Origin: Sphingomonas sp. dw_22
GTDB taxonomy: Bacteria; Pseudomonadota; Alphaproteobacteria; Sphingomonadales; Sphingomonadaceae
Length of the DNA stretch: 64,000 bases
Assembly (NCBI RefSeq): GCF_018449795.1
Contig: NZ_JAAVVE010000005.1
Location: 62,001-126,000 of the forward strand
Direction: 5' to 3'
Part shown: piece after piece, positions 1 through 9,090 of the stretch
Layout of the letters: each line of letters opens with the position of its first letter
Numbering within the stretch: the first letter of the stretch is position 1
Translations under genes and position numbers: made by a program
Notes under the pieces: model-generated
What the model saw: only the letters and a program-made list of their open reading frames with translations
Told to the model about the DNA's origin: nothing
Databases searched by the model: none

Positions 1-602
1 GCTGGTTCATGCTTTCGGATTCGCCACCCGAGCGCGACCTGGAGTGGAGCGAGAACGGCATCGAGGGCGCCTGGCGCTTCGTCCAGCGGCTCTGGCGACT
101 GTTCGACGGCCTCGAGGATGCAACCGGCGAGGACAAGGATCTCGACCGCAAGCTCCACCGCACGATCGCCGGCGTCGCCGAGGATATCGAGGCGCTGACC
201 TTCAACAAGGCCGTCGCCAAGCTCTATGAGCTGACGGCCGCGATCGAAAAGGCGCAGCCCTCCGCCTCGCGCAGCAACGCGATCCGCACCCTCGCCCGCG
301 TCGTCGCGCCGATGGTGCCGCATCTGGCCGAGGAAGCCTGGGCCGCGATGGGCAATGCGGAGATGATCGCCGACGCCGCCTGGCCCGAAGTCGATCCCGC
401 TCTGCTCGTCGATGACGAAGTGACGATCGCGATCCAGGTCAACGGCAAGCTGCGCGATACTTTGGTGATACCCAAGGGCACGCCGAAAGATGTCGTCGAA
501 GCCGCGGCACTTGCGTCCGACAAGATCGTTCGAGTGCTGGAAGGCAAGCCGCCGAGGAAAGTGATCGTCGTGCCCGATCGTCTGGTGAACCTGGTCGCAT
601 GA
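1..602 (+). CDS. leuS: Leucyl-tRNA synthetase, C-terminal part (5' end outside window)
   Basis: Leucyl-tRNA synthetase charges tRNA-Leu in the cytoplasm. The window opens inside the gene: the frame is already open at base 3 and the first residues read WFMLSDSPPERD, the conserved stretch after the catalytic core of class Ia LeuRS. About 200 residues are visible. They cover the anticodon-binding helical bundle and the small C-terminal domain (IAIQVNGKLRDT, then the PRKVIVVPDRLVN end). The ATG at 9 is internal and not a start. The stop overlaps the lptE start as ATGA, so leuS, lptE and holA form one transcription unit, the usual alphaproteobacterial order. Confidence 0.95.
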   Translation, partial: WFMLSDSPPERDLEWSENGIEGAWRFVQRLWRLFDGLEDATGEDKDLDRKLHRTIAGVAEDIEALTFNKAVAKLYELTAAIEKAQPSASRSNAIRTLARVVAPMVPHLAEEAWAAMGNAEMIADAAWPEVDPALLVDDEVTIAIQVNGKLRDTLVIPKGTPKDVVEAAALASDKIVRVLEGKPPRKVIVVPDRLVNLVA

Positions 603-1111
603 AGCGCGCCGCGCTCCTGCTCGCTGCCGCCGCGGCGCTTTCGGGCTGTGGATTGCGTCCCCTGTACGGGGGCGGATCGACGGGCGCGGTGCAATCGACG
701 CTGACGGCGATCAAGGTGGCCCCGATCGAGGGCCAATCGGGCTGGCTGGTCGCCAATGCGCTGCGCGACCGGCTCGGCGCGGGCGGCGAATCGACCGCGC
801 GTTTTGAGCTCCAGGTGCGGCTCGACGATTCGATCGCCGGTCTGGGCGTGCGCCGCGACGATTCGGTCGCGCGCGAGCGCCGCACGCTGCGCGCGCGCTA
901 CCAGCTTGTCGATCTGAACAACGGAACCGTCGTGCTCGACGCGACCGCCGGCTCGGATGCCGGCATCGACGTGGTCGGCTCCGAATATGCGACGATCGCC
1001 GCGGAACGCAGCGCGCTCGAACGGCTTTCGGGCATCGTCGCCGATCAGATCATCGCGCGTGTCGGCCGCTATGCGCGGTCCTCGTCCGCGGCATCCGAAT
1101 CCGGGCAATGA
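599..1111 (+). CDS. lptE: LPS-assembly lipoprotein LptE
   Basis: LptE is the outer-membrane lipoprotein that plugs and helps fold LptD during delivery of lipopolysaccharide to the cell surface. The 170-residue product starts with a lipoprotein signal and a lipobox LSGC, which makes Cys17 the lipidation site. The motif GLRPLYGG directly after it is typical of the family, and the rest is a small alpha/beta domain. The start ATG overlaps the leuS stop and the stop overlaps holA by 4 bases, so the three genes are translationally coupled. The family is poorly conserved in sequence, but position and lipobox support the call. Confidence 0.88.
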   Translation: MKRAALLLAAAAALSGCGLRPLYGGGSTGAVQSTLTAIKVAPIEGQSGWLVANALRDRLGAGGESTARFELQVRLDDSIAGLGVRRDDSVARERRTLRARYQLVDLNNGTVVLDATAGSDAGIDVVGSEYATIAAERSALERLSGIVADQIIARVGRYARSSSAASESGQ

Positions 1112-2130
1112 AGGCAAGCGCGGCCCAGATCCGCGCCGCCGTCGATGCGCCCAAGCCCGATACGCGGCTCTACCTGTTCCACGGTCCCGACGAAGCCGGC
1201 GCTTCCGAGCTCGCCGCGCGGCTTGCGCGGGCGCTCGGACCCGAAGCCGAGCGGATCGACATCGACATGAAGGCCCTGCGCGATCAGCCCGGACGACTGG
1301 CCGATGAGGCGGCATCCCTCTCGCTGTTCGGCGGCGTCCGCTATGTCCGCGTGAGCGGAATCGAGGAAGGCGCGGCCGAGGCGGTCACGCTGCTGCTGGG
1401 CGCCGAACGCGCCGGCAGTCCCGTGGTGGCGATCGGTCCGGGCCTCAAGGCGAGCGGCAAGCTGGTCAAGATGGCCATCGCCGCGCCCAGCGCGATGGCG
1501 CATGCCTGTTACGTACCCGAAGGCGCGGATGCGGCGCGCCTGGCGTCCACCGTGGCGCGCGAATATGGCCTCCGCCTCACCGGCGACGTGCCCCAGCGCC
1601 TCGCCTCGGCCAGCGGCGGGGATCGGGCTATCCTGGCGCGCGAGATCGAGAAGCTGGCGCTCTATCTCGACGCCGCGTCCGATCGCCCACGCGATGCCGA
1701 CAGCCAGGCGCTCGACGCGATCGGCGCCGATCTGAACGATGTCGAGCTCCACCACGCAATCGACGCGGTGATTGACGGCCGCGTTGCCGATATCGGCAGC
1801 GAGCTCGCCCATCTGAGCGAAGGCGGCAGCTCGACGATCCCGCTGCTACGCCAGCTCGCCCGCCGGCTGATGACGCTGGCCGAGCTGCGCACCGATATGG
1901 ATGCCGGTGCATCCTCCGATGAAGTACTTGAAAAGCATAGAATATTCTTCAGGGAAAAGCCGGCCTACAGCCGCGCGCTACGCCGCTGGAACGCTGCGCA
2001 GATTGCCCGCGCGATCGACCGGGTCCGCCAGACCGAACGGGCACTGATGCACTCCCAAAGCGCCGGCGAAGTGCTGGCCGAAGCCGAATGCACCGCGATC
2101 GCCCGCGCAGCAGCCAGGGCGCGCGGCTAG
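1108..2130 (+). CDS. holA: DNA polymerase III subunit delta
   Basis: HolA is the delta subunit of the clamp loader; it opens the beta sliding clamp so that it can be loaded onto primed DNA. The 340-residue length is normal. The N-terminal region (LYLFHGPDE, residues about 20-30) is the degenerate AAA-like fold of delta, which lacks a Walker A motif. The C-terminal part carries the helical collar domain with the conserved stretch around ALRRWNAAQIARA. It is the last gene of leuS-lptE-holA and converges on parB with a gap of only 20 bases. Confidence 0.92.
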   Translation: MKASAAQIRAAVDAPKPDTRLYLFHGPDEAGASELAARLARALGPEAERIDIDMKALRDQPGRLADEAASLSLFGGVRYVRVSGIEEGAAEAVTLLLGAERAGSPVVAIGPGLKASGKLVKMAIAAPSAMAHACYVPEGADAARLASTVAREYGLRLTGDVPQRLASASGGDRAILAREIEKLALYLDAASDRPRDADSQALDAIGADLNDVELHHAIDAVIDGRVADIGSELAHLSEGGSSTIPLLRQLARRLMTLAELRTDMDAGASSDEVLEKHRIFFREKPAYSRALRRWNAAQIARAIDRVRQTERALMHSQSAGEVLAEAECTAIARAAARARG

Positions 2131-2150
2131 ATCCGTTCGCCACGATTCTT

Positions 2151-3047
2151 TTAGATCCGCTCCCCGCTCAGGCGCTGGCAAACCATGTCGAGCTGGTCGA
2201 GCGTCGAATAGCTGAGCGTCAGCGTCCCGCCCTTGGGGCCATAGGCGACGCGGACGTTGAGCCCCAGCACATCGCCAAGCTGCCGCTCCAGCGCCGCGAT
2301 ATCCGCATCGCGGCTGCTCACCTCCCCCCCATCGCGGCGCTTGGCGGCGGGCTTGGCGGCCCGCGCCAGCTTCTCGGTCTCGCGCACCGATAGCCCCTTG
2401 GCGACAACTTCGCGCGCCAGCTTCTCGGGATCGGGTGCGCCGAGCAGCGCGCGGGCATGCCCCATGTCGATCTCACCCTGCACCACCATCTCGCGCACGG
2501 TGGACGGCAGATCGAGCAGCCGGAGCAGATTGGCGACATGGCTGCGCGACTTGTGGACAATCTTGCCCAGCACTTCCTGGGTGTGGCCGAACTCGCCGAT
2601 CAGCCGGGCATAGCCCTCGGCCTCTTCGATCGCGTTCAGATCCTGGCGCTGGATATTCTCGATCAGCGCGATCTCGAGCGTCTCGGCATCGCTCAGCTCG
2701 CGCACGATGACCGGAACCTCGTGCAGCCGCGCCCGCTGCGCCGCACGCCAGCGCCGCTCGCCGGCGACGATCTGATAGCTATGGCCATGCGGCCGCACGA
2801 AGATCGGCTGGATCAGCCCACGCGCGGCGATAGACTCGGCAAGACTCGCCAGCGCTTCCTCATCGAAATGGCGGCGCGGCTGGTTGGGATCGGGAACCAG
2901 CGAGCTGACCGGCAGCATGCGGATGCCCGAATTCGCCTCGGGCGTGCCGGCGATCGGTTCTTCGCGGATATTGTCGCCGAGCAGCGAGGAAAGGCCACGG
3001 CCAAGGCCAGGGCGCGGTTTACGAGAGGCGGCAGGGCTTTCAGTCAT
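2151..3047 (-). CDS. parB: Chromosome partitioning protein ParB
   Basis: ParB binds parS sites near the origin, spreads as a CTP-dependent clamp, and is moved by ParA to segregate sister origins. The 298-residue protein has the N-terminal GLGRGLSSLLG box, then the ParB/Srx CTPase domain (about 45-135) with the GERRWRA and ENIQRQDLN motifs. A central helix-turn-helix follows (about 150-185), then a C-terminal dimerisation domain. I chose the ATG at 3047, which overlaps the parA stop as ATGA; longer in-frame starts would run into parA. Three parS-like sites lie 0.8-3.3 kb upstream. Confidence 0.96.
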   Translation of the reverse strand: MTESPAASRKPRPGLGRGLSSLLGDNIREEPIAGTPEANSGIRMLPVSSLVPDPNQPRRHFDEEALASLAESIAARGLIQPIFVRPHGHSYQIVAGERRWRAAQRARLHEVPVIVRELSDAETLEIALIENIQRQDLNAIEEAEGYARLIGEFGHTQEVLGKIVHKSRSHVANLLRLLDLPSTVREMVVQGEIDMGHARALLGAPDPEKLAREVVAKGLSVRETEKLARAAKPAAKRRDGGEVSSRDADIAALERQLGDVLGLNVRVAYGPKGGTLTLSYSTLDQLDMVCQRLSGERI

Positions 3048-3826
3048 GCGGCTTTCTTGAGCTTGGGCAGGCGATCGATCACTTCGCGGGCGAGCGCGAT
3101 ATAGGCTTCGGAGCCGGCGCACTTATAATCGTAGATCAGCGCGGGCACGCCATGGCTGGGCGCTTCGGACAGCCGCACATTGCGCGGGATGACGGTATCG
3201 AACACCACGCGGCCGAGCACCGCGCGCACATCGTCGGACACCTGATCGGTCAGCCGATTGCGGCGATCATACATGGTCAGCGCCACGCCCAGGATCGAAA
3301 GGCCCGGATTGAAGCGGCTGCGGATGCGCTCGACGGTGTTGAGCAACTGGCTGAGCCCCTCCAGCGCGAAGAACTCGCATTGCAGCGGCACCAGCAGCGC
3401 GTGCGCCGCCACCATCGCGTTGATCGTCAGCAACCCCAGCGACGGTGGGCAATCGATCAGCACCACGTCCCAACGGCCAGCATGATGGCGCGCGATCGCC
3501 GCATCCAGCCGATGCGTCCGCGCCTCGAATTCGATCAGCTCGATCTCGGCGCCGGATAGATCCTGCACGGCCGGAATGATGTCGAGCCCCGGAACCCGCG
3601 TGCTGATGGCGACCTCTTCCAGCGTGGCCTCGGTCACCAGCAGATCGTAGCTCGAACGCTCGCGTTCGGCCCTGGGAATGCCTAGGCCGGTCGATGCATT
3701 GCCCTGCGGATCGAGATCGATGAGCAGTACGCGCATGCCCGTTGCGGCCAGCGCCGTGCCGACATTGATCGCCGTCGTGGTCTTGCCGACGCCGCCCTTC
3801 TGGTTCGCGATCGTGATGCAGATCAT
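3044..3826 (-). CDS. parA: Chromosome partitioning ATPase ParA
   Basis: ParA is the Walker-type ATPase that drives segregation of ParB-parS complexes. The 260-residue product has the deviant Walker A motif KGGVGKTT at residues 10-17, the A' motif LLIDLDPQGNAST and the Walker B region VLIDCPPSLG. It is a short chromosomal (Soj-like) form without an N-terminal HTH extension. The start overlaps the rsmG stop and the stop overlaps parB, giving the classic rsmG-parA-parB unit. Confidence 0.97.
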   Translation of the reverse strand: MICITIANQKGGVGKTTTAINVGTALAATGMRVLLIDLDPQGNASTGLGIPRAERERSSYDLLVTEATLEEVAISTRVPGLDIIPAVQDLSGAEIELIEFEARTHRLDAAIARHHAGRWDVVLIDCPPSLGLLTINAMVAAHALLVPLQCEFFALEGLSQLLNTVERIRSRFNPGLSILGVALTMYDRRNRLTDQVSDDVRAVLGRVVFDTVIPRNVRLSEAPSHGVPALIYDYKCAGSEAYIALAREVIDRLPKLKKAA

Positions 3827-4446
3827 CTTGGGCGTATCCCTTGCGCGATCACGATTCCCGAATCCGGTTGCGTAATGCTTGGTTCCACGTGGAACGAACC
3901 TTGCCAGTTCGCGCGCGCCGCTTCCACCTCCGAATGCGCATTTCGGCCCTTTGGCAACAACCAGACTGTGGATGAATCTGTGCAGTGTTGCGTGGATAGG
4001 ATGAGTTGCGAGAGCTCGGCCACCGCGCGCGCGGAAACCACGGCCGCGCGGTTTATCGGATGATAGCTCTCGATCTTGCTGCCCTGCACGGCCACGCGCT
4101 TGTCCAGCCCCAGCTCCGCTGCGGCAGCGCGGAGAAACGCAACGCGCTTGGCGCGCGGCTCCACCAACACCACCGGTCGATCGAGCAATATCGCGACGAC
4201 GATCCCCGGAAGCCCGGCTCCGCTTCCCACGTCGAGCCAGCTTCCCCGCCCAGCACCCACCGCCAGGGAAACGAGCTGCGCCGAATCGACCAGATGCCGC
4301 GCCCAGATCGAATCGAGCGTCGATGCCGCGATCAGATTCTGCTGCGCCGCCTCGCGCGTCAGGATCGCCGCGAAGCGTTCCAACAGCGTTTCACGTGAAA
4401 CACCGAAGTTCGAGCGGACCCATTCCCGGGCCTCCTCCTCCGTCAC
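3823..4446 (-). CDS. rsmG: 16S rRNA (guanine(527)-N(7))-methyltransferase RsmG
   Basis: RsmG (GidB) methylates N7 of G527 in 16S rRNA using S-adenosylmethionine. The 207-residue protein carries the SAM-binding motif [11 protein letters not shown] at residues 71-81 and the later [11 protein letters not shown] region typical of the family. The start is GTG at 4446, overlapping the mnmG stop. Two parS-like palindromes lie inside this coding sequence, at its 5' and 3' ends, so the gene doubles as part of the centromere-like region. Confidence 0.95.
   Translation of the reverse strand: MTEEEAREWVRSNFGVSRETLLERFAAILTREAAQQNLIAASTLDSIWARHLVDSAQLVSLAVGAGRGSWLDVGSGAGLPGIVVAILLDRPVVLVEPRAKRVAFLRAAAAELGLDKRVAVQGSKIESYHPINRAAVVSARAVAELSQLILSTQHCTDSSTVWLLPKGRNAHSEVEAARANWQGSFHVEPSITQPDSGIVIAQGIRPR
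3881..3896. promoter_or_regulatory. parS-like ParB-binding site 1
   Basis: The 14-base perfect palindrome GTTCCACGTGGAAC (3882-3895) sits in the 3' end of rsmG, just upstream of parA. It keeps the CACGTG core and flanking GTT/AAC half-sites of the bacterial parS consensus TGTTNCACGTGAAACA. It differs at the outer bases, having G at each end. I infer that it binds the ParB encoded 0.8 kb away. Confidence 0.7.
4387..4402. promoter_or_regulatory. parS-like ParB-binding site 2
   Basis: CGTTTCACGTGAAACA matches the parS consensus at 15 of 16 positions (the first base is C rather than T) and contains the perfect 14-base palindrome GTTTCACGTGAAAC. It lies in the 5' part of rsmG. It is the best of the three sites in this region. 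Confidence 0.85.
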
Positions 4447-6275
4447 GCGGCGAACCTTCGCGCGTGAAGGAGGATCGCGCTGAGCGCGGCCGGGGTCACC
4501 CCCCGAACGCGCGAAGCCGCGCCCAATGTCTCGGGCCTCGCCGCGCCCAGCCGTTCGACCATCTCGATGGAGAGCCCCGGTACCCCGGCGTAGTCCAATG
4601 CGGGATCGAGGCGGACGCGATCATTGCTGCGCAGTTCCGCAACCTCGGCCTCCTGCCGCTCCAGATAGGGCGCATAGCGGGCATCCTCCACGAACTCCGC
4701 AAGAAACGCCGGATCCACATCGGCTTCGAGGTCCAGATGTTCCAACGACACGCTGGGAAAACGCAGCCAGTCACGCGCCGATCGCCGGGCGCCGTCCTGC
4801 GCCACCACCGCACCCCGCGCGAGCAAGGCACTGGCGGTAAGCTCGACGGCAAAGGCGCTATCGAGAGTCGCACGCTGCGCCTTACGCTCCCGCCGCCGCA
4901 CGATCCGCTCGGACCCCAGACAGCCCAGCGCTTCAGCGACGGAGGACAGTCGCGTCTCGGCATTGTCCGCACGCAGCCGCAGGCGGAACTCCGCACGCGC
5001 CGTCAGCATGCGATACGGCTCCGTCACGCCCTGGAGCACGAGATCGTCGATCATCACGCCCAGATAGCTCGTCGCACGATCAAGCAGCAAAGGCTCCAGC
5101 GCGAGCGCATGCGCGGCAGCATTGGCCCCGGCGACGAGTCCCTGCCCAGCCGCCTCCTCATAACCCGTCGTCCCGTTGATCTGCCCGGCGAAGTACAGGC
5201 CCGGGATCGCCGCCAGCGCCAGCGTCCGATCCAGGGCGCGGGGATCGATATAATCATATTCCACCGCATAACCGGGCACGACGATTTCGGCGCGCTCCAG
5301 CCCCGGAATCGACGACACCATCGCCTCCTGCACATCGACGGGGAGCGAGGTGGACATGCCGTTCGGGTAGATCAGATGCGTGTCGAGCCCTTCCGGCTCC
5401 AGGAATATCTGGTGGCCGTCGCGATCCCCGAAGCGATGCACCTTGTCCTCGATCGACGGGCAATAGCGCGGCCCCTGCGCATCGATCGCGCCGGTGAACA
5501 GCGGCGACCGATCGAGCCCTGAACGGATCGCATCATGCGTGGCAGCGGTAGTGCGCGTCACCGCACAATGGAGCTGCGGCAACACCCTGCCGTCCGATAC
5601 CGGCGACATGGTCCAGGGCTCCTTATCGCTCGACTGCTCGACAGTGCACGTCCAGTCGATCGTGCGGCCATCAATGCGCGGCGGTGTCCCCGTCTTCAGC
5701 CGACCCATCGGCAGCGAGAGCCCGCGCAATTGCTCGGCAAGCCGGACAGCAGCCGATTCATTGACGCGCCCACCCTCGAACCGTTCCTCGCCCCGGAACA
5801 TACGCCCGCCCAAGAAGGTGCCCGTCGCCAGCACGATCGCGCGCGCGCTAATCGCGCTTCCGTCCGCGAGCCGCACTCCGGCGATACGACCGCCCTCAAG
5901 CGCCAGCTCGGCCGCCTCCCCCGCCACGACGGTCAGGCCCGGCGTCTCCGCCAGCATTGCCTGGATCGCCGCAGCATAACGGACGCGATCCGCCTGCACG
6001 CGCGGCCCCTGTACGGCAGTGCCCTTGCTGCGATTGAGCATCCGGTAATGAATGCCGGCGGCGTCGGCGGCGCGCGCCATCAGCCCATCAAAGGCATCGA
6101 CCTCGCGGACCAGATGCCCCTTGCCAAGCCCGCCGATCGCCGGGTTGCATGACATCGCGCCGAGCTTGGCCAGGTCGAAGCTCAACAACGCCGTGCGCGC
6201 GCCGCGCCGTGCCGCTGCAGCCGCGGCCTCGGTGCCGGCATGGCCACCGCCAATGACGATCACGTCTAATTCCAT
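4443..6275 (-). CDS. mnmG: tRNA uridine-5-carboxymethylaminomethyl(34) synthesis enzyme MnmG
   Basis: MnmG (GidA) is the FAD-dependent partner of MnmE in modifying the wobble uridine of certain tRNAs. The 610-residue protein begins with the FAD-binding motif [10 protein letters not shown] at residues 9-18. It shows family signatures [21 protein letters not shown] and, near the middle, [17 protein letters not shown] (both quoted in part). I chose the ATG at 6275, which places the dinucleotide-binding motif at the N terminus as in homologues. An open frame runs further upstream through the parS-like site into mnmE and is not coding here. Confidence 0.96.
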   Translation of the reverse strand: MELDVIVIGGGHAGTEAAAAAARRGARTALLSFDLAKLGAMSCNPAIGGLGKGHLVREVDAFDGLMARAADAAGIHYRMLNRSKGTAVQGPRVQADRVRYAAAIQAMLAETPGLTVVAGEAAELALEGGRIAGVRLADGSAISARAIVLATGTFLGGRMFRGEERFEGGRVNESAAVRLAEQLRGLSLPMGRLKTGTPPRIDGRTIDWTCTVEQSSDKEPWTMSPVSDGRVLPQLHCAVTRTTAATHDAIRSGLDRSPLFTGAIDAQGPRYCPSIEDKVHRFGDRDGHQIFLEPEGLDTHLIYPNGMSTSLPVDVQEAMVSSIPGLERAEIVVPGYAVEYDYIDPRALDRTLALAAIPGLYFAGQINGTTGYEEAAGQGLVAGANAAAHALALEPLLLDRATSYLGVMIDDLVLQGVTEPYRMLTARAEFRLRLRADNAETRLSSVAEALGCLGSERIVRRRERKAQRATLDSAFAVELTASALLARGAVVAQDGARRSARDWLRFPSVSLEHLDLEADVDPAFLAEFVEDARYAPYLERQEAEVAELRSNDRVRLDPALDYAGVPGLSIEMVERLGAARPETLGAASRVRGVTPAALSAILLHARRFAA

Positions 6276-6314
6276 GCCCGGCTCGCTAGTAGCTCGAACC
6301 CCTCGCGTCAAAAC

Positions 6315-6330
6315 TGTTCCACGTGAAACG
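6315..6330. promoter_or_regulatory. parS-like ParB-binding site 3
   Basis: TGTTCCACGTGAAACG lies in the 58-base gap between mnmE and mnmG and matches the parS consensus TGTTNCACGTGAAACA at all but the last position. With the two sites in rsmG it makes three parS-like sites within 2.5 kb. Confidence 0.85.
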
Positions 6331-6333
6331 TAC

Positions 6334-7614
6334 CTATTTCCCGATGCAGAAGCGGCCGAACAGCGCGTCGAGCACATCCTCGGTGCCCGCCCGTCCGGTG
6401 ATCGCATCAAGCGCGGCGCGCGCGGCACGAAGCTCCTCGGCATAGAGGATCGGATTGGATTGCAGAGCCGCACGCTCCAGCGCCTCCGCCGCCCTTCCAC
6501 ACAATTCCCGCTGCCGCGCATTCAGCGCCACCAGATCAGGCGGCGGAAGCAGGGTCCGGGCTAGCGCAGCCATCCGTTCCCAAAGTTCCGCCATCCCCGC
6601 TCCCTCGATCGCGGAGATCGACAGATCCTGTCCTCTCGCCGGCTCCCGGCCCGGCACATCGGCACGCGCGTGCAGCCACAATGCGTTGGGGAGCGGCGGC
6701 GCCTCCTCCCCCAGCCACAAGATGATGTCCGCCTCGTCAACCGCAGCACGCGCCCGATCCACGCCAATCGCTTCGATCGGATCCAACGAGTCGGTCAGCC
6801 CGGCGGTATCGACCAACAGATAGGCGATACCGCTCCGGACCACCGGAATCTCGATCCGGTCTCGCGTCGTGCCCGCGATCGGAGAGACGATCGCCGCATC
6901 CCGATCGGCCAGCGCATTGAGCAGAGTCGACTTGCCCGCATTGGGCGGCCCGGCAAGCACCACGCGAAGCCCATCGAGCAACCGCTCGACCGGCGGCCGC
7001 AAAACCACCTCCCCGATCGCCTCGGCCAGCAGTGACGCCTGATCCTGCAACCCTGCCAGCGGATCGCCGCTCGCGACGTCATCCTCGTCGCCATGATCGA
7101 GCACCGCTTCCACCCGCGCGGAAAGCTCCAGCAGCCGCCCGGTCCATCCCTCGACCTCGCGGCGAAGCGCGCCCTCCGCCGATCGCATCGCCGCCCGGCG
7201 CTGGCTCTCGGTCTCGGCCATCAGCAGGTCGCCCAGCCCCTCGGCCTCACTCAGATCGAGCCGCCCGTTCATCAGCGCGCGCCGCGTGAACTCACCCGGC
7301 TCGGCGGCCCGCATTCCGGGCAACGCGCCCAGCGCCGCCTCGACCGCCCGCACTACCGCGCGTCCGCCATGGAGATGCAGTTCGGCGATATCCTCCCCCG
7401 TCGCGCTATCCGGCCCCGGGAAGCACAACAGGAGCGCGCGATCGAGCAGCTCACCGTCGCGAGGATCCCGCAGCACCCGCAGTCCGGCCCGGCGCGGTTC
7501 GGGCAATGTGCCCGCAAGAATCTGTGCCGCCGCAAACGCACCCGATCCACTCAGCCGCACCACCGCGATAGCGGCTGGCGGCGCACCGCTGGAGACCGCG
7601 AAAATCGTGTCCAT
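6334..7614 (-). CDS. mnmE: tRNA modification GTPase MnmE
   Basis: MnmE (TrmE) is the GTPase that works with MnmG on wobble uridines. The 426-residue protein has the N-terminal folate-binding domain (start [30 protein letters not shown] region), a helical domain and an inserted G domain. The P-loop GPPNAGKS lies near residue 217 and the G3 motif DTAGLTD follows. It ends in the obligatory C-terminal FCIGK, whose cysteine is conserved in active MnmE. It lies directly upstream of mnmG on the same strand. Confidence 0.96.
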   Translation of the reverse strand: MDTIFAVSSGAPPAAIAVVRLSGSGAFAAAQILAGTLPEPRRAGLRVLRDPRDGELLDRALLLCFPGPDSATGEDIAELHLHGGRAVVRAVEAALGALPGMRAAEPGEFTRRALMNGRLDLSEAEGLGDLLMAETESQRRAAMRSAEGALRREVEGWTGRLLELSARVEAVLDHGDEDDVASGDPLAGLQDQASLLAEAIGEVVLRPPVERLLDGLRVVLAGPPNAGKSTLLNALADRDAAIVSPIAGTTRDRIEIPVVRSGIAYLLVDTAGLTDSLDPIEAIGVDRARAAVDEADIILWLGEEAPPLPNALWLHARADVPGREPARGQDLSISAIEGAGMAELWERMAALARTLLPPPDLVALNARQRELCGRAAEALERAALQSNPILYAEELRAARAALDAITGRAGTEDVLDALFGRFCIGK

Positions 7615-7618
7615 GGAA

Positions 7619-7858
7619 TCAGCCGCCGGACTTGGTCCCCGTGCTCGCGTCGAACAATCCGCGCCAGAAATTCATCCCCGCCTCGCCCATCGGTGCCCAG
7701 CCACGCATCATCTGCTCGAACCCCTCGGGAGTTCCTTGTTTTTCAATGGCTTCCACCATCATCGCGACATAGCGGTCATGCACCGGGGCAAGATCCGGCA
7801 AGCCCATGGCACGGCGGGCCTCTTCGGGCGTGCATTCGACTTCGACGTTGATCTTCAT
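7619..7858 (-). CDS. DUF6489 family protein
   Basis: This 79-residue protein begins MKINVEVECTPEEARRAMGLPD and contains MVEAIEKQG and a tryptophan-rich MNFWRGLFD segment. The start and length fit the small DUF6489 family of alphaproteobacteria, which sits next to mnmE in several genomes. Its function is unknown. The spacing of only 4 bases to mnmE suggests co-transcription. No signal peptide or membrane segment is visible. The family name rests on my recognition of the N-terminal sequence. Confidence 0.8.
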   Translation of the reverse strand: MKINVEVECTPEEARRAMGLPDLAPVHDRYVAMMVEAIEKQGTPEGFEQMMRGWAPMGEAGMNFWRGLFDASTGTKSGG

Positions 7859-7911
7859 GGAAATGCTTCTCCGCTTGAGCGCCGTGCCGCGCGACTGCTA
7901 GGCCCTGCGCC

Positions 7912-8391
7912 ATGTATGCGCGCGACCATGCCTTGATCGCAACGCCTCTCGGCACGATCCGAATCGAGGGCGACGACGCGCAGGTAACAGCGGTACGAAT
8001 TGGTGCCGAGGACGCTGCTTCACCAGGCGCCGCCGCTGCCGTGCGCGAGGCAGCCGAGCAACTCGAACAATGGTTCGCCGGCGAGCGCCAGGATTTCACC
8101 GTGCCGCTGGCCCCCGCCGCCACACCGCGCGGCGAGGAGCTTCGCGCCGGGCTGATCGCGGTCGGCTATGGCGAGACGCTGAGCTACGGCGCACTTGCCC
8201 GCCAGCTCGGTTCCAGCCCGCGCGCGATCGGCCAGCTCTGCGCGCGCAATCCCTTCCCCATCCTCGTTCCCTGCCACCGCGTGCTGGGCTCCGGCGGCGC
8301 GCTCGGCGCCTATTCGGCGGGCGAAGGGCCCAAGACCAAATCCTGGCTGCTCGAGCATGAGCGGCGCTTCGCAAAAGGAACCCTGTTATGA
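7912..8391 (+). CDS. ogt: Methylated-DNA--[protein]-cysteine S-methyltransferase
   Basis: This suicide repair protein transfers alkyl groups from O6-alkylguanine to its own cysteine. The 159-residue product carries the active-site motif PCHRV near residue 121, preceded by RNPFPILV and followed by GALGAYSAG. The segment SYGALARQLGSSPRAIGQLCARNP is the DNA-binding helix-turn-helix region; the usual GxANGRNP is here changed to GQLCARNP. The N-terminal domain is short, as in Ogt rather than Ada. It is divergent from DUF6489 and overlaps the next gene by 4 bases. Confidence 0.92.
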   Translation: MYARDHALIATPLGTIRIEGDDAQVTAVRIGAEDAASPGAAAAVREAAEQLEQWFAGERQDFTVPLAPAATPRGEELRAGLIAVGYGETLSYGALARQLGSSPRAIGQLCARNPFPILVPCHRVLGSGGALGAYSAGEGPKTKSWLLEHERRFAKGTLL

Positions 8392-9086
8392 GCGATACCA
8401 TCCGCATCGACACGATCGACAACACCGGCAGCTTCGACGCCTATGTCGCCGAACCCGAAGGCACCCCGCGCGCGGCGATCGTCGTGATCCAGGAGATCTT
8501 CGGCGTGAACTCCGGCATCCGCGACAAATGCGACAAATGGGCGGCCCAGGGCTATCTCGCCCTCGCCCCAGACCTCTTCTGGCGGATCGAGCCGGGGGTC
8601 CAGCTCGATCCCGACGTGCCCGACCAGTTCCAGCAGGCGCTCGCGCTGATGGGCAAGTTCAACCAGGACGCCGGCATCCGCGACATCGAGGCGACTATCC
8701 GAGCGGCCCGCGCGAAGCTGGGCGGCGGCAAGGTCGGCGCGGTCGGCTATTGCCTGGGCGGCCGGCTGGCATACATGACCGCCGCACGCACCGATATCGA
8801 CGCGACGATCGGCTATTACGGCGTCGGCATCGATAATCTGCTCGGCGAGAAGCACGGCATCGCGCGTCCCCTGCTGCTCCACATCGCCGGCGCCGATCAT
8901 TTCGTCACGCCCGACGTCCAGACGAAGATGCATGAGGGCCTCGATCATCATCCCCGTGTAACGCTCGAAACCTATCCCGGCGTCGATCACGGCTTCGCGG
9001 TCGAATCGGGCAATCGCCGCAACGATGAGGCGGCGAAGCTGGCCGACAGGCGGACCGAGGATTTCTTCGCGGCAAATCTGGGCTGA
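8388..9086 (+). CDS. Dienelactone hydrolase family protein
   Basis: This 232-residue alpha/beta hydrolase belongs to the dienelactone hydrolase family. It has the IQEIFGVN motif (residues about 36-43), the nucleophile motif GYCLGG near residue 122 with Cys in place of the usual Ser, an Asp region (HIAGADHFV) and the catalytic His in VDHGF near residue 200. The substrate cannot be told from the sequence, and no aromatic-degradation genes lie nearby, so a housekeeping esterase role is as likely as chlorocatechol catabolism. It overlaps ogt by 4 bases. Confidence 0.9.
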   Translation: MSDTIRIDTIDNTGSFDAYVAEPEGTPRAAIVVIQEIFGVNSGIRDKCDKWAAQGYLALAPDLFWRIEPGVQLDPDVPDQFQQALALMGKFNQDAGIRDIEATIRAARAKLGGGKVGAVGYCLGGRLAYMTAARTDIDATIGYYGVGIDNLLGEKHGIARPLLLHIAGADHFVTPDVQTKMHEGLDHHPRVTLETYPGVDHGFAVESGNRRNDEAAKLADRRTEDFFAANLG

Positions 9087-9090
9087 GGGA

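Noticed and set aside
3967..3976. TGTGGATGA, a DnaA-box-like word in rsmG
   Set aside because: It is a single degenerate word inside a coding sequence. Such matches are expected by chance and there is no cluster.
4323..5522. Plus-strand open frame of 399 codons
   Set aside because: It is antisense to rsmG and mnmG and shows the Arg/Gln/His-rich composition of a shadow frame.
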